Source of the DNA: Amanita rubescens
Taxonomy: Eukaryota; Basidiomycota; Agaricomycetes; Agaricales; Amanitaceae
Reading direction: 5' to 3'
Length of the DNA stretch: 56,390 nucleotides
NCBI GenBank assembly: GCA_015039365.1
Contig: WION01000338.1
Location: forward strand, 1 to 56,390
The notes under the pieces were generated by a model. It had not been told where the DNA came from and did no database searches. It saw nothing but the letters and a program-made list of their open reading frames with translations. Below are positions 34,688 to 47,400 of this stretch, piece by piece. Within the stretch, counting starts at the first letter, position 1; the number at the start of each line of letters is the position of its first letter. A program made the position numbers and the translations under genes.

Positions 34688-36852
34688 ATGCTCAAGGTCC
34701 CCACTGCAAGGCCCCTCAACGTCACAGACGCCCTCAGCTATCTAGACGCCGTCAATGCCCAGTTCCGGGACAAGCCAGAGGTCTACCAACAGTTTCTCGA
34801 CACAATGAATGACTTTACTAAGCGTGAAGTGTGCGTTCTTGTCTGTTCACCCTTTTTTGCCTCTCTTTACTTCGCTCCAGCATCGACACTCTAGGGGTTA
34901 TACAGCGCGTTTCGCGCCTTTTTCATGGCAACCCCAATCTTATTCAGGGTTTCAACACTTTCCTCCCCGTCGGCTACAGAATCGACATTTCCTCCGATCC
35001 TCTCGATCTATACACCATCATCGTCACTACCCCTCACGGAGCAACCACCAAGATCCCCAACAATACCTATGCTCCATCCTTGCCACTGGGCTCTCACACG
35101 TTGCAAGCAGCCTCTCCGTTCGACCCCTCTGGATTCCCCAGCACGCAAACTACCGCCTTAACCATGTCAGTTCCGGGCTCTTCCTTGTTAGGCGCAACAA
35201 TCACTGTCGACCGCGTGTGCGAGATTCTATCCCGAGAGGACTACGTCGACTTCGTGACTCGGATAGATGATCCCTCGGATGCTAGTCAACTGTTGGATTT
35301 CATACTCGATATGCTTCTTAATCATCGCGTATCAAGTCACGACTCCACCATTGTGGATTTTTCGCGACGAGCACGAAGATTTATGCTCAAACTTATCTCA
35401 AAGATACCTATCATTCCACCGTCCTTGATTGTGACTAAAGTCAGAATACCAGCCAATCGTGATTATATTGGTGGCGGGGGGTTTGGGCACGTTTTCAAGG
35501 GCAAACTACGGGGAAAGGTTGTTGCACTGAAAGTGTTGTACAAGTCTGAGAACCAAGTTGTACGTCTCTTTGTATCATTGTTATGAGTTATTGGTGATTC
35601 GGAGACAAACAGGCCTTCTGCCGAGAGGCATTGATCTGGCGATCCCTCAAGCACAAGTTCGTACTACCGTTTTTAGGGATCCATGAAATCAGAAATACAA
35701 CAGTACCCCAGTTTTTCCTCGTTTCGCCATATATGAAGAACGGTACTCTAGCCCAATGGAGGAAACAAGCAGATCGACCAATAGCCGTTATTGAAGAACG
35801 CGTATGCTTTCACCCATTTCTTATTTTCATTTTACGTCTAACGCTCGGAAGCTACTAGAAGTCGCGCAAGCCATGGAATACATCCATTCAGAAGGCACAG
35901 TTCATGGCGATCTCCGCGGGGTACTAATCTACATCAGATACATATGTTACAATGCTGACTCTTTTATCCAGGAGAACGTTCTCTTGGATGATAATTTCCA
36001 TGTCCAAATAGCTGACTTTGGTTTAACTCGACTCTCTGAAGCTACAAATACGAAATCGGGAGCGCTACATTTGAACTTTGCCGCCCCAGAGTTATTCGGA
36101 ATCTGTGAGGATGACGACAATCCGCCCGACGACCCACCTCCCAGAACGCAAATGTCGGATGTCTACGCGTTTGGATGCCTTTTTTATGAGGTGGGTCATA
36201 ACAATTATGCTGATCCTCCTTTAATGCTGACTTGTCTAGATTTACTATGATAGTATACCTTTTGCTGGAAAATTAGACATCCATATTTTGACCCTCATCT
36301 CTCAGGGGTACTTCCACCCCGGCTAGACGAGCAGTCTCTGAGCGATGAAGCATGGGATGCGATTCAGCGCTGCTGGGTGAGGGAACCATTGAAACGACCA
36401 AGAATGAATAACGTCGTGGAAATGATGATAGCGATGTCCCAATCTGTGTCTCCCAAAATCAATACTGACAATGCAAGTCAGCGAGAAGAATCATCGATAC
36501 CCGACAGTACAGTGCGCAAATTGGCGTTTTCTACTAACCACATTTTGCTAACTAATATATCCTATACACGACACCAGGCCTCTCAAAGACGAACACGCGT
36601 ACATTATGTAGGCTTTTTTTTTCGTTTGAACTGCGTTGCTTTCTGAACCTAATCACTGTAGGAACTTGACAATCAAATTGCATCAATATCGTCCTCGGTA
36701 TGCTGACAATTTCCTTTTACTGGTATCGCTCAAGCTACAAATAACAATCCCACTAGCCCAATCGAAAAAGAAGACGTCACGTAAGAGCTTTCTTTTTCTA
36801 AGCCGTTGCGAGACGCTAAACCTGATTGCAGTAGAATTCCGAACGCGAATGA
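34688..36852 (+). pseudogene. K3: Sin3-type PAH domain fused to one module and a kinase; C-lobe frameshift
   Basis: Exons 34688-34830 and 34881-35559, then 35613-35801, 35852-35920, 35972-36190, from 36240. Residues about 8-82 (PLNVTDALSYLDAVNAQFRD, VYQQFLDTMNDF, then [30 protein letters not shown]) are a clear paired amphipathic helix domain as in the Sin3 corepressor. After a Pro/Ser linker it runs in frame, within exon 2, into module six ([19 protein letters not shown]) and a kinase with [24 protein letters not shown] and APE. Modules one to five are absent. In the C-lobe exon one base is missing (CTCTCAGGGGTA against CTCTCGAGGGGTA), giving TAG at 36324-36326 after about 461 codons. The basic tail exons (QRRTRV, NRKRRRH) remain to 36852. 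Either a truncated fusion protein or a young pseudogene. Confidence 0.8.
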
Positions 36853-38414
36853 AGTCTTCTGCACGCGATTGAACAGTGGGACGTAGGGTCGGGTCAGTAG
36901 CTAAGTTGCTTTGCCCGCATCACATTCTATCCACTCGATTCAAAATCCTTGATATTAACTCATTAATAGCCTGTACTGTATAATAAGGGACTATGTATGC
37001 GATAGTTTTCATGCTTAGTTGATATCAAGTTATATCCTTGGCCACTGTTACGCCGTCATTAGCACTTGGTTCCCATACTCAGAACTCGAAGAATCATGAG
37101 ACTTACTCGTATACACGCATAAAACGTTCTCAGGTAACCGACACTTCGCATCCCTTTCTTTAATACAGCCGCTATATCAAACCGTAGCCTGGCTGCGAAG
37201 ATTGCAGTTAGATAAAAGATGTGCTGCCAATCGTTAGTTCCAAAGGCCCACTCGCCCGCTACGGTCACCTGGGTAAAACGTGACATGTTAAGGCGACAGG
37301 GCCAGACGTACCGTTACGTCGATGCGGAGGTCTTCGCTTCTGTGGTGACCTTGAAGGTTGGCTAGACAAGTAAGCGAAAACGCGAGTAGGGCTACGATGG
37401 TGAGGGGTAGTAGCTAGACGGTGGACGACGAGAGTTTGCGGGGCGAAGACGGAGCATACATATGAGCGAGGTCGCGTAATTGAGTAAACGCGGAGGTGTG
37501 GAGGCCCGAGGCTGTTTCGTCGTCGAGAAACCTAACAGGCAGCCACGTCTGCGTCATTAACATTCATACCTGAATGTTGGAAGGGAAACTTACTCGTTTT
37601 CTCCTCCAAGCGTGCTTTAGTATCAACCATCACAGGATACCCTGAAGGATTAAACGCAATACCCGCACTCTCCTCTTCCGTGCTCGAACTGTAACTCATC
37701 AAGGAATGTGGTTGTCAAGGTTTGGAACTTCGCTATGTCACGTTTATGTATATATCAGCTTTTACGATGTTGAAGGAAGAGGAGCGGGACGCACTTAAGA
37801 TTCCCAGATTAATCAGACCAGTAATGGTAATGGGCCCTTCACACTGCAGTCGGATCTGCCTTGAGATGCGCGTCCAAGCCTGCATAGGTCGGGCAAGAGG
37901 TCATCGTCTAGACTCTAGTGGTCTGAAGGCCGATCGTATAATCGTGCCCTTGAAGTGCAAGGCTGCAAGGGTATTGAAGAGTGGTAGTTGTACCGAGTCT
38001 GACATGAAAGTTGAGGAATGTAGGCCTGATTGGCGTCTGGTGCAAAGGCGAGGGATGTGAGGACAGACGCATTGGGAACAAAGTAGTCTCACCATCTGCA
38101 AGAGGCTGGCTATACGTGCTTGAGAGATATGGGAGCGAAAGAGTTGAACGGGGAGAGAAATGAACTTGTTGAGAGCAAGAAAGCTGTCGGAAGACGCGGG
38201 GTCGTTGTGGAACGCGCTATATGTCAGCTTTTACGATGTCGAAGGAAGACGGGTGGGACGCACTTAAGATCCCCAGACTAATTATACTAGTAATGGTGAC
38301 GGGCCCTTCACACGGCGGTTGGATCTGCTTTAAGATACACATCCAAGCCTGCGTGGGCCGAGCAGGAAGTCGTCGTCCAGTGGTCTGAAGGTTGAGGGTT
38401 TGGTCGCGCCCTTG

Positions 38415-38518
38415 TACAGTAGACATCCCAATAATGCATTGACTTATATGGTAATTTAAGGGTCTATTGAATGGGAAATTGCCTAAAACGGATATGCATT
38501 ATTGGGATGTCTACTGTA
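38415..38518. mobile_element. MITE of about 100 bp with perfect 23-bp TIR and TA flanks
   Basis: The left end (CAGTAGACATCCCAATAATG, continuing CAT; 38417-38439) is exactly mirrored at 38494-38516, with TA on both outer sides (38415-38416, 38517-38518). CAGT termini and a TA duplication fit a Tc1/mariner-type MITE. The flanks rejoin to match the K1-type spacer near 7410-7450, so the insertion is younger than the duplication. Confidence 0.85.
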
Positions 38519-38792
38519 GTACGAATCGTGAGGGTACGTTAGAGAACGGTGGTGGCATTGACTTTGACTTGAAAGTTGACGAATACCTGTGACTTGGCGC
38601 CTAGCACAAAGGCGAAAAATCTGAGGGCAGACACAGCGGGAACGCAGTATTCGCAAGGCTGTACGTGGTTGGGAGACGTGAGGGTCGGACGCGTCGGGGT
38701 CTTTTCAAGTTCGCGATCGGATGGCCGTGATTGGTCAGCGCCCCCCGATTCCCGAACTTATCCTTCCTCGGGTTATCGCGGATTGAATGTGG

Positions 38793-38800
38793 TATATATA
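38793..38800 (+). promoter_or_regulatory. TATA-like box of K4
   Basis: TATATATA, 88 bp upstream of the K4 start codon. The equivalent position before other K genes is less clear. Confidence 0.4.
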
Positions 38801-38887
38801 CAGCCTCTGCCATGCTACGCCGTGAGGCAACTTCGAGCATAGTAACTGCCTCCACGGCACCTACTGCCTCACAATCAGGAGCAACTC

Positions 38888-41800
38888 ATGGAAGGGTACA
38901 ACATCATGTTGCATGATGTTGGCAGCGATGACACCTTCAAGTTCTCGTTGCTTCTCTTTACACTCAGCAATAAGGTACGCGACCGTATTTCGAACCCGCA
39001 GTATATCCACCCAAGGTCCAATAGCCCGAAACTCTTCCATACCGTGACGCATCGACGGTCAACCTCATGAAGGAGATTCTATCTAAGAACAACTACATTT
39101 ACCTCGTGGCGCAGCTAGACCATGTTTCGGATGCCGAGAATTTGTTAAATTTGATACGGCATTGGCTTCAAAATCATTCCTTATTAAATCACGATCCGGC
39201 CAACGTAGACATGAACCGACGAGCAAGACGATTGATGTTGGCAGTTATCTCAAGGATTCATGATGTCCCACCGTCAAATATACCACATGATCCTGACGAC
39301 TATTTGTTTCCATTACTCCTCGGTATACTCAGCAACTTGAAGGTGCGCAACATATCAAACTGGAACGCACTTATACTTAAAAGCCGATAGCTCAAATCTC
39401 CCGTTCCGTCTGTTAACGAAATAATAATCAGCCTTGTGAGCGAAATTCTATCCAGGGAGGACTACTACATCACCCTCGCCTCACAAGTGAACCAATTCTC
39501 GGACGCCATGAATTTGTTGGAATCAATAACGCATATGCTTGATCGCAATATTTTACCAAATCGTGATTCTGCCACCATAGACATGAACCGACGGGCGAGA
39601 CGACTTATGTTGACAATTATCTCAAAGATGTGTGGCGAACCACAGTCCTTGAACATTCCGTATGGTCCTCATAGCGATATGGTCCCATCTCTTTTCTATA
39701 TACTTAGAAATGTGGAGGTGCGCAGCATTTCACATGTGATACATTATTCTAAGCGCCAATAGCTTGGATATCATCTTGCAACAAATGAATTGGCCGTAAA
39801 TCTCATGAGCGAGATTCTATCAAGAGAAGACAACACCTATTCCGAGGCAGGGCTATGCCATAACTCCGAGGCCATGAATCTGTTCAAGTTTATATTGCGC
39901 AGGCTTATCTATCATACTTCAATTCAGAATTTTGATAACGCAGACTTGAAAGGACAGGCAAACCGATTCATATTGGAAGTGACTGCGAAGACTCAAGGTA
40001 TATCATTTTCCGACTCCAGCCTACCGTGGAATCCCCGCAGCAAGACTTTCCGATTGATCATCGCTTTACTCAACGAGTCTGAGGTGCGTAACATTTCAAA
40101 CCGGGATGCACTCTCCTAAGGGCTGGTAGCCGTCGACTTTCTTCGCACCCATCCAAATAGACGTCGTAATAAGGGACCTCATATGCGAAATTCTATCCCG
40201 GGAGGACTACATAGACATTGCGGCACAGCTTGACAACGCCAGAGACGCCACAAATCTGTAAAATTCGTACTTGGTTTTATTTTTAAAAGGGATTTTAACG
40301 ATGCGGATATGATCCAGCGAACAAGGCTATTCCTGTTGAAAATTATGTCAAAGATACACGTCGCACCACCGCCAAATTCAGATGTTCCTGAAAATTATTC
40401 TTTTCCATTACTCCTCTACATCCTCGACTATCATTCTCTGGTGCGTGGCATTTCAAACTTGGAAATCTCTCTCTCTCTCTCAGGATCTAATAGTGGTTGG
40501 GTGAAGCGGTACACCCAGTAACAATCAAAATTTTGTGCCACCTTCTATCCAGGGAGGATTACATCGACCCCGTAGCACAACTGGACCAAGTCTCTGATGC
40601 TAAGAATCTGTTGGATTTCTTACTGATGATGCTTGAGTATGGTACTCCCTTCAACCGTTATCAGGATTCTTTCACAGTAGACATGAGTGGGCGACGAAGA
40701 CAATTTATGTTCGAAGTTTTCTCAAAAATGCACGTTGTGTCATCATTGGAGATGGGACCGTACGATCCTGACGGCGACGCCCTTCCATTGCTCCTATATA
40801 TACTCAAGGGTAGGGAGGTGCGCCATTTCAAACTTGCAATGTACCACACTCAAGAACCACCAGCACGTATATTACACTGGCACATCCCCTTTAGGTGCAA
40901 CGATCGTCGACCTCGTGTGCGAGGTTCTATCTCGAGATAACTTCGTTGACCTGGCGACTCGGATAGACAATACCTCGGACGCCGGTAGACTGTTGGATAT
41001 CATGCTTGATATGCTTCGCAATCATCCTATATCAAGTCAGTACTCTAACATTGCGGATATTATGCGGCGGGTACGACGCTTCATGTTTAAAGTTATCCAA
41101 AAGACACCTGTCATACCAACTTCCTTGATCGTAACTGGAGTCACCATACCATCCGAGCGCGATTATATTGGCGGCGGCGGCTTTGGGCGCGTTTTCAAGG
41201 GCGAACGACGGGGAAAAGCTGTTGCATTGAAAGTGTTGTACAAGTGCGACAATCAAGTAGTACGTCTCTTTGCGTCATTCAAGTTATACATATTGCTGAT
41301 TCGGAGACCAATAGGCTTTCTGCCGAGAGGCATTGATGTGGCGATCTCTCAAGCACAAATTCGTCCTGCCATTTTTAGGGATCCATGAAATCGCAAACAC
41401 AACAGTGCCACAATTCTTCCTCGTTTCGCCATATATGAAGAACGGTACTCTAGGCCGATGGCGGAAACAAGCTAATCCACAAGCAGCCGTTATTGAACAA
41501 CGCGTACGTTCACCTATTTCTTACTTTCATTCTATGTCTAAATCTCGGAAGATACTGGAAGTCGCGCAAGCCATGGAATATATCCATTCAGAATGCGTCG
41601 TTCATGGCGATCTCCGCGGGGTATTCTACCTCAGACACACCATGTTACGATGCTGACTCTTCTCTCCAGGAGAATGTCCTCTTGGACGATGGTTTTCACG
41701 TCCGAATTGCTGACTTTGGTTTGACTCGACTCTCAGAGGCTACAAATACGAGATCGGGAGCGCTACATCTGAACTTTGCGGCTCCAGAGTTATTTGGACT

Positions 41801-42500
41801 ATCAGAAGACGACGAAAGTCCATCCGATGCCACTCCTCCCAGAACTCAAATGTCAGACATCTACGCTTTTGGATGTCTTTATTATGAAGTGCGTCACAAT
41901 AAACGTACTGATCCTTTGTGCTAATTCCTTTCAAGATCCATTACAATAAAATACCTTTCGCTGGTAAATCAGACTTGCAGATATTGTCCCTCGTCTTTCG
42001 AGGTGTTTGACCCCCCCGGCTAGATGAGCAGCGGTTGAGCGATGGAGCGTGGGACGTGATTCAGCGCTGCTGGGTGAGGGATCCGTCGAAACGGCCAATA
42101 ATGAATAAGGTCGTGGAAAGCATGATAGCGATGTCGCAATCTGTGTCTCCCCAAATCAATTCTGACGATGCAAGTCTGCGAGAGGAATCGCCGTCTTCAT
42201 TAACACCCGATACTATTGTGAGTACATTGGGGCTTTCTACCCAGCAAGTGTTGAAATTAATGTATCCCATCACCAGGCCTCGCAAAAACGAAAACGCGTA
42301 CAAGACGTAGGCAATTTTTTCGTTTGAGCTGCATTACTTTCCTGAACCAAATCAAGGAACCTGACAATCACGTTGGATCTACATGTGGTATTACATCTTT
42401 GGTACGCTGACAATTTCCTTTTATTGGTATCGTTCAAGCTACAAATAACAATCCCACTAGCCTGATCGAAAAAGAAGGCATCACGTAAGAGCTTTCTTTT
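38888..42500 (+). pseudogene. K4: six-module kinase with two lesions and a lost last exon
   Basis: Exons as in K5: 38888-38974, 39025-39342, 39391-39717, 39763-40083, from 40130 to 40440, 40494-40817, 40864-41259, 41315-41503, 41552-41620, 41670-41888, from 41936. In module four (exon 5) one base is missing (CTGTAAAATTCGTA against CTGTTGGATTTCGTA), giving TAA at 40259-40261 after about 394 codons. The kinase core is otherwise complete (GGGGFGRVFKG, VALK, HGDLRG, DFG, APELFG). In the C-lobe exon CGA has become TGA at 42008-42010, a C-to-T change. QKRKRV and DRKRRHH tail exons persist, but the final exon with its acceptor is deleted. Another splice choice could not rescue both lesions. Confidence 0.85.
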
Positions 42501-44432
42501 TCTAAGCCGTTGGGAATGGGATGCTGAACCCGCAATTGATTAGCTGGATGTTGGGTCGGGTTAGTAGTAAAAAGACATAGGTTACTTTGCGTTCTATCCC
42601 TCGAATCAAATTCCTTTATATTAACTCTTCAAGTACCTGTATTGTACAATTAAGCGATCGAATAGACGAAATGCGAGCAGAATATGAACAAAAAGGCATT
42701 GTGAGCGTAATTGTGAAGAGAACGCGTGTGTACAAAACCCGTCGCAGTAATTTGGCAACTGAGAGCAACGGAAACGGAGAAAGTGGATCATGTATGCGTA
42801 TTCTTTGGTACTGGCTATCGTTGCGCCGACAAGTTCGAAGGTTCGGATCTGTGCCTCATCAGCACTCGCTTCTCGTACTCTGAACTCACTCGTATATGCG
42901 CATAAAACAACATAATCTGATGTCGGCAACCAGCCCCAATTACTCCCAGCATTCATGTACCTTCTCATCCCTTTCTTCAATACACCCGCATACCAACCGC
43001 AACCTGGCCATGAAAATCGTCGCTGTAAAAGGTTTGTCGCCAGTCATTCCTTGCGGTGGCCCACTCTAGTAGATCACTCACTACGGTTACCTGGGTAAAA
43101 CTCATCCTTCGCGAACTTGGCCGACACGGATAACACCTGCTCCTACTACTCCTGCCGCTTCTTATTTGCTTTGGTAGTAGGAATCTGTAGAAGAAATATT
43201 GAATACGGGCATGGCGAAATGGGAAGAAAAGAATTCATAGTACCGGGGTTGTTCTGAAAGGCAGAAAACTTGAAAGTCCAACTCGATTTCCGTTCGTTCC
43301 GCAGACATGCCACAGGCCACGGTTAACTCGTCAAGTGTGAAGTTCGAATCTGGCCCTCATCAGCACTCACTTTTCCGACTCAAACTTGAACGACTTACTC
43401 ATATATGCGTCCAAATGCACTTCCATATAATTGACGGGTGCCGCCAGCCATTGGTGGAGGGGTGCCACTCTAGATTCACCCGTAGCTCAGGTTCATCCTT
43501 TCCCAGAACAGGTGTAAAGCGCCGACCCATCATTTTCAAATTCTACCGACACCTGCTCGTACACCTGCGATGCACCTGCTTGTGGGTAGTCATATCGTCT
43601 GCGAGACGGTAAAAGATTATTGCAATCAGTTCGAGGCGAGGACGGAGCATGCATGTGAGTGAGAACATGTAAGTGAGTAAACGTGGAGGTGTGGTGAGCC
43701 GTTTCGTCATTGAGAAACCTGACAGGATAGCTACGTCAGCGCCATTAATATTCATACCCGAATGCTGGAAGGGCAACTCACTCGCGTAATCCTCCAAGCG
43801 TGCTTCAGCATAAACCATCAAGGGATACCCTGAAGGATTAAACCGTAAACGCAATGCCCGCACTTCCTTCCGCGATACTCGATGGGCCCTTCGCACGTCG
43901 GTTCGATCTGCTGTGAAATACACGTCTAAGCCTGCGTAGGTTGGGCAGGAGGTCAAGGTTTGGTCGTGCGGAGAACGGTGGTGGCACTAAGTCTGGCTTG
44001 AAAGCTGTAGAAAGTCTATGACTTGGTGCCTAATGGAAAGGGGAGGGATATGAGGGCAGATGTAGCGGGAACGGAGTAGTCTCACTGCAATGTTATACGT
44101 CGTTGGGAGAGTCTCGTGAGAAAGCTGTCGGAGGATGCCAGCAGGGGCGTGGCGCGAACGTGCACGTGCAAGCGGGGGCGGCTTGGCGCATCACGATCAC
44201 CATCGTCTTCACGACTACAACAGTGAAAGCTCAACAAGGGACAAGCTAGAGACGCTTCAATGCTCATCTCGGTTTAAACATCTTCTCACCATTCCCACTA
44301 CCGTCACGGTCATATTGCACCGCTTCAAGTGCACTGCCTCAAGGCGTCTCCAACAACTCGCTTCTTTTCCACCCACCGCACAATCAGATTCTATCCAGCC
44401 TAACAGGACACTCTTGTTACAAGACCTGACTC
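42501..44432. other. Spacer K4-K5 with duplicated locus sequence
   Basis: No gene is supported. It has the conserved 3' flank (42605-42660) and the upstream unit shared with the K2 spacer (43270-44420), including GAAACCTGACAGG near 43715 and CTCAAGGCGTCTCCAACA near 44338. A minus-strand frame (43543-43956) overlaps the repeated block but is not kept between copies. Confidence 0.6.
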
Positions 44433-47400
44433 ATGGAAGGGTACAGCATGGTATCGCAAGATGTCGGTGACGATACCTTCCCGTTGCTTCTCTTTACACT
44501 CAGCATTAGGAAGGTGCGCGATCATATTTCAACCTCTGAGCGTATCTACCCAAGGTCCGACAGTCTAAATCTCTTCTATGCCCATTGACGGTCAACCTCA
44601 TGCACAAGATTCTATCTGGGGAAAACTACATCAACCTCGCTGCGCAGCTAGACCACGATTCGGATGCCGAGAATTTGTTAGATTTCATACCGCACTGGCT
44701 TCACAATTATTCCTTATCAAATCAGGATCCGGCCATCGTGGACATGAACCGACGAGCAAGACGATTTGTGCTGGCAGTTATCTCGAGGACGCATGATGTC
44801 CCACTGTGCAATATACCGCATGATCCTGTCGGCTACACACTCCCATTACTCCTCACTATACTCAAGAATAAGGTGCGCAACATATCAAACTGGAACACAT
44901 TATGCTTAAGAGCCAATAGCCCGAACCTCCCGTTACGTCCATTGCTAACGGAATGACAATCGGCCTTGTGAGCGAGATCCTATTCAGGGAGGACTACATC
45001 ACCCTCGCCTCACAAGTGAATCAATTATCGGACGCCATAAACTTGTTGAAATTCATAATGCATATGTTTGGTTGTTACTCTTTATCAAATCGCGATCCTG
45101 CCATGAAACAACGGGCGGGACAATTTATGTCGGCAGTTATCTCAAAAATGCGTGGCGAGCCGCCGTCCAACATGCCGTATGACTTTTACTGCATTATGCT
45201 TGAATCTCTTCTCTATATACTTAACAGTCGGGAGGTGCGCAGCATTTGAAACACGAGATACATTCTTCTTAAGAGTCAATAGCTTGACTGTGGTCGTTTA
45301 AGAAGCGAATTGGTGGTAGGTGTTGTGAACCTTATGGACGGGATTCTATCAAGAGAAGGCTACATCAATTTCGCGGCAGGGCTACACCATGACTCAGGGG
45401 CCTGGGATCCATTGGTGTTTATACACCGCATAAATTATTCTTATGTTTACGGTTCTGCAGGCTTGAAGCGACGGGGAACACGATTTATACTGGAAGTAAT
45501 CGCGGGGATCCAAGGTTTACCATCGTCCAACTCTAACATACCGGATGATAGCAATACTTTCCATTTGATCATCTCTATTCTTGGCGATGCTAAGAAGGTG
45601 CGTAATATTTCAAATTGGGATAAACGCTCCTAAGAGCTGGCAGCGGTCATCTCATATCTCGCCTCACGTTATAGACGAGGTGCTGCCCGCACTTATGTAC
45701 GACATTCTATCCTTGGAAGACTGCGCAGATTTTGTGGCACAGCTGGACCATACCACGCCGGCTGACGCAACAAATCTGTTGGATTTCGTACTTGACTCGG
45801 ATCATATTATGTTTTTCGAGGATTTTGAAGACGCAGACGCGAACCAGCGAGCAAGACTGTTCGTGTTGAAAATCATGTCAAAGACATACATTGAACCGCC
45901 ACCCAATCTAGACGATCTTGAAGATTATGCTTTTCCATTGTTCCTCTACATCCTCTGCTATCATTCGCCGGTGCGTGACACTTCTAATCCGGAAATGACT
46001 CTAAAAAGTAGTAATAGTGGGTCGTGGTAAATGATATCGTACACCCACTGGTGACCGACCTTTGGTACCACATTCTATCCAGGGAAGATTACATCAACAC
46101 CGTGGCACAGCTAGACCGAGCCTCTGATGCCGAGAATCTGTTGGATTTCTTACTGGCAATGCTCGAGTACGATCTTATCTTAAATCAGCATTCTTCCACA
46201 GTGGACATGAATCGGCGAGGAAGACAATTTATGTTAGAAGTTTTCTCGAAGACGCACATTGTGCCATCATTGAATATGCCATGTGATCCTGACAGCTACG
46301 CCCTTCCATTGCTATCGTATATACTCCAGGGTCGAGATATGGAGGTGCGTCATCTCAGACCTGCAATGTACTACACTTAAGAACCAGTACTAGCGTTTAT
46401 ATCCCACTGCTTTAGGTGCAATAATCGTCGACCTCATGTGCGAGATTCTATCTCGAGAGGACTATGTCAACCTTGTGACTCGAATAGATGATCCCTTGGA
46501 TGCCAGTAAACTGCTGGATTTCATACTTGATCTTCTTAATCATCGTGCATCAATCCAGGACGCTACCACTGCAGATATTACACGGCGAGCACGACGATTT
46601 ATCCTCAAAGTTATCTCAAGGATGCCTATCGTTCCACCGTCCTTGATTGTGACTGGAGTCACCATACCATCCGAGCGCGATTATATTGGCGGCGGCGGGT
46701 TTGGGCGCGTTTTCAAGGGCAAACGACGGGGAAAAGCTGTTGCATTGAAAGTGTTGTACAAGTGCGACAACCAAGTAGTATGTCTCTTTGCGTCATTGTT
46801 ATAAGTGTTGCTGATTCGGAGACCAACAGGCCTTCTGCCGAGAGGCATTGATGTGGCGATCTCTCAAGCACAAGTTCGTGCTGCCGTTTTTAGGGATCCA
46901 TGAAATCACAAACACAACAGAACCACAATTTTTTCTCGTTTCGCCATATATGAAGAACGGTACTCTAGCCAGATGGCGGAAACAAGCAAATCCACCAATA
47001 GCCGTTATTGAAGAACGCGTATGTTCACCTATTTCTTGTTTTTATTCTACGTCTAAATGATAAATCTCCGAAGATACTGGAAGTCGCGCAAGCCATGGAA
47101 TACATCCACTCAGAAGGCGCATTTCATGGAGATCTTCGCGGGGTATTCTACCTCAGACGCACTATGTTACGACGCTGACTCTTTGCTCCAGGAGAATGTT
47201 CTCTTGGACGATAATTTTCATGTCCAGATCGCTGACTTTGGTTTGACTCGACTCTCAGAAGCTACAAATACGAGATCGGGAGCACTACATCTGAACTTTG
47301 CTGCCCCAGAGTTATTCGGAATCTCCGGGGATGACGACGATCCGTCCGACGACCCATCGCCCAGAACGCAAATGTCGGATGTATACGCGTTTGGATGCCT

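Larger units (their letters stand above)
36853..38887. other. Spacer K3-K4 with a tandem duplication
   Basis: No gene is supported. The block 37740-38200 is repeated at 38219-38680: TCAGCTTTTACGATGT.GAAGGAAGA, GGGACGCACTTAAGAT.CCCAGA, CCAGTAATGGT.A.GGGCCCTTCACAC. The same family occurs once before K1 and after K2. The block 37300-37690 matches 17370-17800. The second copy is split by a MITE at 38417. Confidence 0.65.

Noticed and set aside
36700..36790. Acceptor TCAAG before CTACAAATAAC for the tail exon of the K genes
   Set aside because: It gives early or unrelated C-termini that differ between copies. The CACTAG acceptor 23 nt further on restores phase 0 and a shared KRRR motif.
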